This document shows positions 38,881 to 50,500 of a stretch of DNA of 64,000 nucleotides, one piece after another (positions within the stretch are counted from its first letter, which is position 1; each line of letters begins with the position of its first letter). A program made the translations under genes and the position numbers. The notes below the pieces were generated by a model. That model made no database searches and was not told the origin of the DNA. It saw nothing but the letters and a program-made list of their open reading frames with translations. Source of the DNA: Nematostella vectensis (Eukaryota > Cnidaria > Anthozoa > Actiniaria > Edwardsiidae); contig NC_064041.1 of assembly GCF_932526225.1 (NCBI RefSeq), forward strand, positions 10,336,813 to 10,400,812. Reading direction: 5' to 3'.

Positions 38881-41800
38881 TAGGTGGAGCTCAGTATCAC
38901 GTGATTCTTCTGATGACGTGGAGCCCGTCATGTTGGTTGGTCTGATAAGATATCTGCAGAAAAGAAAAATAATGATTAATAATGTGACCGGTGTAATATG
39001 TTGTATAAATGGTGTTTTTGACAAGAACTTGTTAAGGCTTTTTTGTGTTTCAGGCAGTTTGTACCAATCTAGGTGTAACTAAAGGAACTCCAGATTTCAT
39101 TTTAGATTGCGCGTTCTTCTGGTGTTCTGTTCTGGATTCCCGTGGTTAGCCACAACATGGACTAGGAATAATTTTCCGTGACGTCACAACTCTTAGCATC
39201 CACAGGAAACCCAATAATGGCATTGCGGTCAAGGCTGGGCTGATCTCAGGCCACAGGAAACCCAATCATCTGGTTCTAGGCTGAGCTGATCTCAGGATGA
39301 TTTACTCACATCACATCTCCTTCCTGAAGGTCGAACTCTGGTGCTGGGTTTACAACCACAAACGATGTGCCAACCTTCTTCTTCAACTCAGCTACGAGGA
39401 TAAAATTACAAAGATGTTAATTCGAATTCCAGAGTATCGAGAATAGGAGACAAAATAATCAAGCAAAAAATAAGAAATGACTGCGCACCATAGAACGACG
39501 AAAAAATAAAATCCTTAAATTAAACTAAACCCTTTCTTAAAAAAAAATTAGAATTCCGGCTTTTTTGCTTTTTTGGTAAGCACCGAATAGGTAACAAAAA
39601 GGATTTTGTTACTGATATTTTTTCCGCTAAAAGCCTGAGCGCGCGCTAGTTTGCCACCCAAACAGTCACGTGATCTCTTAGCGCAAGTCCTCTATTACCA
39701 AAGCGTCCTTCAAAGGAAAGCTGAAAGCCCGCAGCCTTGTCTTGCCTGAGGTAAAACAATGTAACATGGGATTTGTTAAAACTGATTTCTGACTGGCTTT
39801 TCATAAAGGCACACGCTTTTTAAGGTGAAGTCTTGCTATTACGCACACTCTTTGGACCGTAAACAAGGGCAAAAAACGGATATCTATTCCGCAGCCCCTT
39901 TTTTTTTTTGCTAGGTGGGAACATGTTAGACCCCTCGGCTGCTGGGAAAAATCGTCCCGAATGGTTCTGCTAGCAAATTTGTAGAGTCGAACTAGTTGTG
40001 CTAGGAATATTTTTTGGGGCGCTGGAACGGATGCTTGGGAAAAATCGTCGCTATCGGTTATATGGGCAATTTTACATGTTCTAAATTGCCTAGCCACTGC
40101 TGGCTGGGAAAAAATTCATTTCTTTTCACGTACTAACAAGTACTCGGTCTACTCTGGGTTTATTTTCTGTCCGTTATAGCGCCAGCATCATCTCAACTTT
40201 ATTTGTATTTTTTGTGTTGTGTCTGTATCTATTGCTGTCATTTTTTGATACTTTTAACCTTCAAAAAATTCTACAAAAAAACAAATAAACCAAAAAAATA
40301 ACAATTACAACAAGAAAACCTAATAGGTACTCACGGCCCTCGTTGAGTCCTAACATTTTCATCCGGTTGCCGATAATGTCATTGATATCGCGCTTCTCGA
40401 TCTTATTCCCTCGCGGACACGCGTCTTCGCAGTCCTAAGGACGGGAAACAGAGATCACATTTATTCGGCATTCCTAATACACTGGAGGCTATTGCTAGCA
40501 AATGGAGAGAAAAAAACGTCGGAACCGTGTACATACATAGAGTAAATGATTTGCATAGTCATCTATAACCCCAAGAGCTATGGGCACCAACACAGGTATC
40601 CCACAATAGGTTTTATCTGGATAACTCGCTCTGAGTTTTATACACATCAATAATAGTCCCATTGGGCTTAACACAGGTATCCCGTCATTTTATCTCTGGC
40701 TCGCATTGTGTTATGTACGTCCCTATGCACTCTAGGTATCTGGTAGGGCTTTACACAGGTAACCCGTTCGCTTACCTCTGGCTCACATATCAAGAAAATT
40801 GAGCCCAAAATTGTCGTTTTTGCCAAACGCTGTCACTTCCATATAAGAAAACTAACTTATTCCTTATTTGGAAAATCTACATGACTCTTGTAATTTTTTT
40901 TTAAGGTGAGCGTACCCCAGGGGCTTCGTAAACTCTATGACTTCTAACCAGAAGAGAAAAACAGTTACTGTGACCATCTTTAGTTAGTTGAGAAGGTCCC
41001 TGAACAGAAACTAAGTTTCCTCGGTACCAGACCCCTAAAACGACCACGTTTTCTTCATATGTATTGTTTTCTTTACGGCCCTTACACAGGTAACCCGTTC
41101 GCTTACCTCTAGCTCGCATTGTGTTCTATATACGCCTATCGGGATCTCACATGTGGTAGAACAGAGCCTCTGGAAGAGTCGCCCGTAGGTCCCCAGCCAT
41201 AAATGGTCAGCGGTTATCTTCAGCTAAACAGCAATTAAATTATAAGACAACGTAAATTCTGTGTTGGTCACATTTCGTTTTTCGCAATTATGCCACCTTA
41301 GTATAATCTTTACGGGACCTTCATTATGAACGCGGGCTCTGATGTAATAGCGCGATGTAATAACGATATATTGCGCAATGATGTTTTCATTCTGCAATGA
41401 CGTCTTACCGAGCACAGGTATCCCGAGCCTGGTGACTGTTCACATCCAAGTAATAGGCTAATCAGTGTTATCATATAATCTTTTACAAACGTCTGGAAAT
41501 AAAAAGCAGAATCGTGGTGGGTACGTCACCACGTGTAATAAGTCACGTCATCTAGTGACGTCATACTGGTCTGGTGGGTACGTCACCACGTGTAACAAAG
41601 TACGTTATCTAGTGACGTCATAACAGTCTGGTGGGTACGTCACCATGTGTTACAAGTTACGTTATCTAGTGACGTCATACTGACCTGATAGAGAAGGGTA
41701 TCGATCATACTCATACTGAATACGTAACCCGCGGAGAACGGCTCCCTAAACATGTAGTTCAGGTGATCTTTTGAGTTCTTATTTCGTTCCTTCATTTTGC

Positions 41801-44542
41801 GCTGAAAACAAGAAAGGCAAAAGGTTAAAACTTAGAATTTTTTTGGTGAGCGAATAGGTGAGATTGAAATATGTTAACATTTTTATCATTCCATGCCTTA
41901 TAGCTAGTGCGGCCTACAATCGAACGAGCGCTCTCGTTTGCTTAATCAGGGCCACGTGGTGAACTTAAAATCAAATGTCGTTTTCACATTACAAAAATAC
42001 TGTGACATTATAAAAATACTGTTTTTTTGTGGTTTACTTTTCAATCAAAAGAGGAATTGAGACTCCGCGAACCATGGAATTCAGAAAAGGAGAATTAAAT
42101 GAACTCAATGATGAACGTCTCATCTCGTTCCGAAGCTAATGCAAGAAAGAAGAATGGCCATAGATACAAGAATGCCTTCACCACAAGCCAGAGGTTTGGG
42201 CTTATTCAATGACACGTTTACAGAAGCAGGGAATTCAGTATTATTAACGAAAAGTGTCGCCAGACACGACTTTGGTTTTCGAGGCCGTAAGTAGATTGTT
42301 TTTTCTTTTAGTTTAGTAATTTCTTCCCCCTTGAGAAGTTATCAAGAAGTAGGCCAATCGCTCTGTTATTTTATGCTCCCGTTCAATGCCGAGTCACACA
42401 AAGCATCTATTTTCATCGGATAATCCAAGGGAGAAACAAAGATCTTCTAATCAATTGTAAGTTTTATTACGAATAACCTGTAACATGTAAACAAAGGAAT
42501 GGCTAATCAACATCCTTTAAGTGTATAACGATTGTCACAATCTCCATCCCCTACCTTGGTACTCTCTCTAAGACTCGCCATGGATTCCCCGGTCACGTGA
42601 TGAGGGGCCGCTTGGAACTTCATGAACCGCATGTTGGACGCGTAGGTCAACTCTACGATTAAGGTGCATGCCGGGAATAATCTGACGGATAGGAATAAAA
42701 AAAGATCAGTATAACATGGTTCCCGTAGCTAAACAGCCAACAAATTTAAGACCTTAGAATTTAAACAGTTAATACAAGTAATAACCTGAATGAATGAATG
42801 AATGAATGAATGTTTGGTACTGTAGAAATTCTAAGCATCAATCTGGAATTTCAGAAAAATATGACTAATTTTTATAAGTGAAGTATAATGATGGAGGAGT
42901 ACCTATATAACCTCGTTGCGTACGACTCGAAAAGTAAGGTAATTTAGTTATGCCTACCTGTATATAGTTTGCACCCCTACTATGGTACTGGCGTCCGCCA
43001 TGTGTTCCTCGTCGCCGTACGCCTGGCTCGAGATACGCTGTTGTCCGACGACGACGATGCTATCCGCGTACAGACACCCCGCCTCCAGCAAGTTATCAAG
43101 GCTGGAAACATTGAGATGATTATCAAAAAGTAGAAAAATGAATACATATTTTGATAAGGTTGCACTAGAGCATCGATATGTCGTAAACTGCGTCGTGTCA
43201 TTGGTATTGAACGAGTAATTTTAGTACTTAAATTTTCGTACCCAGGTGGCGGTGAAGTTTTACATAATATTCGTTAATCTGCGAAAAGGTACCTACAAGG
43301 TCTTAATAGAAAACGCGGGCTTCGAGTTATGGATTCTCATAGAACAATTTATTTACTTGAAATAGATAGATAAGAGGAAGAATGCATGTGGGATTGATTC
43401 AGCCCACCCATTGTATGCCTTACCTATTTATTGTTCCAACCATATAATACAACATCGGGAAGTGACAGACTGCCTCCAGGAAATCTTCATTTGGTCTGCG
43501 GATAATGGAATCAAATGAATGAATAAATAAGTACGTCAGATTCTGCTGCATGGCCTGCGCAATTTTACATATGCCTGCGCACTTCCATTGGTACAGAGAC
43601 AGGTTCTCACATTTGAATGGACCTTGATATTTATTACAGTAAAACCTCTGTTAAGCAGCCATCCTCGATACCGCTAAAGTAACTGCTAATTAGAGTTTAC
43701 TAAGCTCTTAAGCCAAGCAAAATGTAAACTGGCTGAACCTTCATTTAGTGACCACTCAATTTAGGTTAAAGTTATGGTGACCTCGTCCGCTTTATAGAAG
43801 TGACCGCAAAAAAGAGGTCAAGTTTAAAGTAGGCATGAGAGAAAAAAACGAGAATTAAATGTAAATGACCGTTAAAAAAGAGATTGCCCGCTTAATAAAG
43901 ACTGAATGTTTTACTCGTACTCACTCTTCTCCTAGCAGTAGTATTATCGGTTTTAATGTGATCTTGGGCCGGTGGTATGCCCGCAAAGGGAGGATAAAGT
44001 TGTAAAGACCCGCCTCGGCGACCGGGGATGACACAATGATACCTCCATGTTGCTGCCTGTGCATGCGCACAGAGTCACTCATTTCTCTGTGCTCACAGTC
44101 CTGTGGGGGGAGGGGAAGGCGGTTAGACACTACTTAGAGTTGCGCACAGAGTCACTCATTTCTCTATGGTCAAAGTCCTGTGGGGGGAGGGGTGAGGTGG
44201 TTAGACACTACTTAAAGGTGCGCACTGAGTCACTCATTCCTCTGTGCTCGCAGTCCTGTGTGGGGAGGGGTAAGGCGGTTAGACACTTCTTAGAGGTGTG
44301 TACTGAGTCACTCATTTCTCTGTGCTCACAGTCCTGTGGGGGAAGGTTTAAACGGTTAGACAGTACCACTAGTGCGAATAGGCATTATATATTATAGCGC
44401 TAAAGGGGTTACAAAACTTACAATGAGCGCCTTTACCTCGTTAAGTCTTAGACAGCAGAATGGCTTTGGAGTCTGGTAAAGATGACACCTCATCGGAGTT
44501 CGTCCGATGTACGGAGATACGGGAAGAACACCCACAATATAA
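38845..44542 (-). CDS. slo2: SLO2-like gene: RCK2 domain and C-terminus (exons 19-29)
   Basis: Exons: 44542-44437, 44100-43925, 43495-43424, 43101-42958, 42681-42555, 41801-41685, 41492-41409, 41223-41107, 40434-40335, 39391-39310, 38953-38845. Signatures: [172 protein letters not shown]. These follow the SLO2 RCK2 order. The last exon ends inside a 35-bp repeat unit. Confidence 0.92.
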
Positions 44543-47500
44543 CTACACAAAAATATATATATATATATTATCAGTACTGTCATCTTCCTTGCAAATTGGT
44601 ATGTATCACTTGAATGACTTCTGATAAAAAGAAAAGGTAGGTGATCTAAATAGGCGTGGTAAAAACGGGAAAAATCCGCGTTTTTTTTTCTAATTTCCAC
44701 TGGCCTGTCTGAACGGCTTCGCTTGAATGATAGAGATTTAGTTCTTTGCAATTTAATTAAAATATTAATTTCTTGATAAACATTCATTATTCATCATTCT
44801 TATTCATTATGGTTCATTCAAATGATTACACTTGTTTACTTGGAATAGATTTCTTGAACTCATATTTCTTCTGATGAAATAAAAGTAACTACACATTGCT
44901 TTGTTTACTTACTTTGGTATTCTGCTTGGGAGATTCTCGATTTCCATCTCGCCGGTCTCCGAGTCCATATCTGATTCGTCCGGGACAAACGCAGATGCCG
45001 ACGACCTTCGTGAATCCCCGACTTCGAACGTGACCTCCTTCAGCCTGGCAGTCCCGTCTAGACCCCCTTCAGTAGGGCGTGGCGGGCCTCTCTCCACCTC
45101 ATCGTACTCTCCTGAAGGGCTGGATGGGGTAGACGTCCCGTATGTCGCTCGGTTAGTTTCGATTTCTACTTCGATGTCCTGAGGCGGGTGTCGTTGGGAG
45201 ACTCCATTTGAGGAGGAGTCAAAGTGCTTCATACCTATTGTCTCGACTAAACAAAGAGAGGGTGGGTGGGCAGTAATATGAATCATATGGAAAAAGCGTA
45301 ATAATTAAAGATTCCATTATAAGAAATTACCAGCTTTTTAGCCGCCAAGGGGGGTAGCGTGCACCCTGCGCACCCCCCTGTGTTCGCGCCTGTTTCTCCC
45401 GGGTTTTTTTTTTTCTCGGCATAGACAAACTCCTGCGGCCTGCGGTCTTCATAACCAACAAAAGCAATCTTAAATCAACTCTACTGACTAATCTTTGCGT
45501 GCGGTCCTGATACTGACCAATCAAAATGTGCCTTATATATCAACTCCTGACTATACTTAAACTATTCTCAGATTGATTGCCGGAAAGTGGCCAATCAAAA
45601 CACGCCTTAGATCAGCCTCACTTACTATTCTCCGATTGATCGCCGGCAAATGACCAATCAAAACACCCCTTAGATCAACAACACTTACTATTCTCCGATT
45701 GGTCGCCGGCTAGTGACCCATCACCTCGTAGCTCCAAGGCCACAGAGCTTGCTGTCACGAACGAGTTTTTCTTGAAGTGGTTGCTGCTCAGGCGTTTAGT
45801 TTTCTTGGGCTCCTCGTATTTCTTGAAAGCTGTGTCCTCCTCGCTTGAGATCGCTATATAGAAGCACCTATCGTCGTACGCCATGTTGTGAGAGGGGCCT
45901 GGGTTCAACATAAGTCGACCTCCTTTTCCGTGACGTTTTACGCCGATTAATGTCACGCCATACCTGTCACGTAACAAGAGAATTGTTTTACCCTTTTGCA
46001 GTTCTGTGCGACCCACCACGCCTTGGTACAGTAAATAAAACAATAACAAGGGTGTGGCTGACTAGCGTTCTTTAACTCACTTCTTGTGTGCGTGGAAGGC
46101 CGCATGCGTGAAGCTCTTGTAGGCGTAAGGACGAAAGATCATGCTGTCGCCGAGTCGAATGTCGTATATCTCGTTCCCTGCGCACTTCCCGTAAATTTCG
46201 TGCCATTTCTCGGACCCGCGTCTAGAAATCATTGCAAATATAAAATATTGGAATAATCTCGAAGGACATCGATGTTCTCTGGATCGTTATGCTATCGTAT
46301 TGCCATCGTGTAAGATCGTTATGCTATCGTATTGCCATCGTGTAGTATCGTCATCTCGTATTGTCGAGCTTGAAAAATTGACACTTTTTACATGAACCTA
46401 GATAAACTAAACTCGATGCATAACTCTCGATACAGGACACGTACTATTCGTGTAAGTGTATTCGTGTAGCCGTAATCTGACGAGAGAAAACTTACTCACA
46501 ACACTTGTTAGACGACACTCGATACACGATATACGAAAATCGATACGCGACACTAGACATACGAGACTCGACAAACAACAAACAATACACAACACTTGAC
46601 ACACAACACTTGACACACAACACTCGACACACAACACTCGACACACAACACTCGACACACAACACTCGACACACAACACTCGACACACAACACTCGACAC
46701 ACAACACTCGACACACAGCACTCGGTACACAGCACTCGACACACAGCACTCGACACACAGCACTCGACACACAACACTCGACACACAACACTCGACACAC
46801 AACACTCGACACACAACACTCGACACACAACACTCGGTACACAACACTCGACACACAACACTCGACACACAACACTCGACACAACACTCGACACACAACA
46901 CTCGACACAACACTCGACACACAACACTCGACACACAACACTCGACACACAACACTCGACACACAACACTCGACACACATCACTTGACACACAACACTTG
47001 ACACACAACACTCGACACACAACACTCGACACACAACACTTGACACACAACACTTGACACACAACACTCGACACACAACACTCGACACACATCACTTGAC
47101 ACACAACACTTGACACACAACACTCGACACACAACACTCGACACACAACACTTGACACACAACACTCGACACACAACACTCGACACACAACACTCGACAC
47201 ACAACACTCGACACACAACACTTGACACACAACACTCGACACACAACACTCGACACACAACACTCGGTACACAACACTCGGCACACAACACTCGGTACAC
47301 AACACTCGGTATACAACACTCGGTACACAACACTCGGTGCACAACACTCGGTACACAACACTCGGCACACAACACTCGGTACACAACACTCGGTACACAA
47401 CACTCGGTACACAACACTCGGCACACAACACTCGGTACACAACACTCGGCACACAACACTCGGTACACAACACACGGTACACAACACTCGGTACACAACA

Positions 47501-50500
47501 CTCGGTACACAGCACTCGGCACACAACACTCGGTACACAACACTCGGTACACAACACTCGGTACACAACACTCGGTACACAACACTCGGTACACAACACT
47601 CGGTACACAACACTCGGTACACAACACTCGGTACACAACACTCGGTACACAACACTCGGTACACAACACTCGGTACACAACACTCGGTACACAAACACTC
47701 GGTACACAAACACTCGGTACACAACACTCGGTACACAACACTCGGTACACAACACTCGGTACACAACACTCGGTATACAACACTCGGTACACAACACTCG
47801 GTACACAACACTCGGTACACAACACTCGGTACACAACACTCGGTACACAACACTCGGTACACAACACTCGGTACACAACACTCGGTACACAACACTCGGT
47901 ACACAACACTCGGTACACAAACACTCGGTACACAAACACTCGGTACACAACACTCGGTACACAACACTCGGTACACAACACTCGGTACACAACACTCGGT
48001 ATACAACTCGTGATACATGACACTTAGTATAAGACACTCGATACACGAAAGTCGACAAATGACACGTACTGTTCGTGTAAGGTGTGTAGCAGTAGGGTGA
48101 CGAGTGTCGAGATGCCAGGACAGACGCAGTTGACGGCGAGGAGCGCGTGTTTTATCTCGTCCTCACACACCACGTGTTCTGCGGATAAACAGCACATAGT
48201 AACAGAACATAGCGAATTTCACATTATTGTTATTATTATACTTAATAAAAAAAAGCAATCAATATCATTATCACCATCACCAACAATACAATCCAAAACC
48301 ATCATCTAGCACCACCACAACCGTCATCATTATCACCATCATCATTTTTACTATCGACATCATCATCATTTTTTATATCACCATCAGGATTTTCAGCTTA
48401 TCCAGGATTAGCTGAGGTGGGGGGGGGGGGGGGGGGGGGAGCGCAGTCGAAAGTATGATATGGAAAAGGAATGTATTTGATATATCCTTAATAAGAAATT
48501 ACCCTTAGTTTTTGGCCGCCAAGGAGGGTGCGCGTACACCCTGTGTACGCGCCTGATTTTCATCAACACCATTACTGAGGATTATCACCACCACCACTAT
48601 CCACTTTTACAACACCATAGCGAGGCTTCACCCCCGATAGGGGACTTGCGCCAAGAGATCACATGACCTTTCTGGGCGGCAAATTCAAAACAACATAATC
48701 AAACAAAAAAATCAGAAATAAAATATTTTAATGGAACTAAACCCCTTCTAAAACAAGTATGGTATTTTTAGTTAGCACTGAATAAGTTGATTTTTGTTGC
48801 TGTTATTTTGCCGCTAAAAGAATGAACCCACGCTAGGTTGCCACCCAAACAGTAACGTGATCTCTTAGCGCAATTCCCCTATCGCTACTATAACTACACA
48901 ACAGCAAGGTGTTGCATACCAACTAACCTGCAAAGCTGACATGGAACTTATTTTCAGGTTTTAGAATCTGTACAAATAGAGGCGTAGCGGGAGCGAAATC
49001 CTGTATCGCCCAAGTCCTGAGGATTGTATGCTGATCCTGCAACCATGGCAACAGTAATAAGTCAAGCAACAGGTATACCGCACGCAGCAGAAAAGACGCG
49101 GATACGTAAAGACCAAATAGATTACCGCTGCTTCGCGGTCTGCAGCATAGCGATCAGCCAGTATAAAGCAGCCAGCTGCATTCTCAACCCTGCAAATATA
49201 GAGATAATAGAATCGAGATGAACATAGGTAGCGGAAATGCCGATTGGTCATTAGTTTTTTTTCCCGTTTTCTGTTGGTCACGGTTTTCTGAAAGGAGTTA
49301 CGACATCATTCTTGGGACACAAATTCTGTTTCTTCTCTATTTGCGGTTGTGTCAGCCGAAGCCCGTGGAAAATGCTTGACATAGTTTCTTTCACAAGTCG
49401 TCATTAGAGTAGAATCAAACGCTAGTTTGAAGAATTCCACGTGAATCAACCGTCGAAGAAGATTTCTTACTCAATAGTTGACCTTTATATGTCAGTAGAA
49501 TAACAAATAGACTCACAAAGATTCATCGAGAATACTTCATCCTAGCTTACGTCTCTCCTCTAATAGCGAGTTGTCGATTAAATCGTGGCCTACGAAAAAC
49601 TCATGACAGAAAAAAGACGTAAGTAATTAGGCTAAAGTCCCAGTACAATTAAATGATAAGAATAATTTAAATACCATTGTTCGATAATCACTGGTATACG
49701 CCTATTTAAAAATACGTTGTCAGCGCAAATGGCAAACGGCAGTGCTACCATCCAAAACTACCAAAGGGACTACTCATATTTTACTGAAAGCAGGAAAAAG
49801 TGAATAACTCGTGCAATTAGTTTGCTTATTCTTTACTCTTAGGGGTAATTATACCTACAAGCAGTGATTTGTCTTACAACTTCCATATGCCATTCGCCAT
49901 TTGCACCGACAACGTTAATTGAAATAGGTGTATACTCGCCTCGCTCGGACGAGGTCCTCGTCAATGAGGGCGGATCCCTTGAGGTACGTGACGCGCTGGG
50001 CCCAAACGGGGACTTGGAGGAGGATGCGCAGGGTGCTGTCCAGGTCGGACGGGCACAGCAACACCACATGGACATCCTACGGACAGAGGGTTTCGGACAA
50101 ATATCAATATATGCTGTAACATATATAGCCTTAGTATCGCTCTGTAGTGCCTTTGCTTTTTGCCACAGGGGTCCGGGTTCGATTCCCGGTTTTGACGTGA
50201 GTACAGTTTCTTGGTTCTCGCCTTTGCTAAAAGGAGCTCTCCGGTTATCCTCGCTCAACAAAAACAGTCCAAATTTAAGCTGTGTTTTGTGGTTGAGCAT
50301 GAGTCGCGGCTGGCTTGATTACTGATCCATGCCTTCGACTAGACCAGGTTGTATCTGCGCTTTCGCTAAAATCAGCCTGTCGCCAGGCGTGCTTTGAATA
50401 TCGCCTATGGTAAGTACAATCGTGTATTACATGTAGGCGTGAATCTGCGTAGAACTCGTTGAGGAAGTCGATGAGCGTGCCCGTGCGTAGCGTCGTCGCG

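Noticed and set aside
46407-48058. Open frames of up to about 500 codons on both strands
   Set aside because: Created by the stop-free 14-bp minisatellite in an SLO2-like intron; no codon bias or family resemblance.
48961-49281. 106-codon minus-strand frame with hydrophobic stretches
   Set aside because: It crosses exons 13 and 14 of the SLO2-like gene partly in the wrong frame; the real exons are 49189-49126 and 49036-48928.
49839-50300. 153-codon frames on both strands
   Set aside because: Shadows of SLO2-like exon 12 (50076-49940), whose correct frame matches RCK1.
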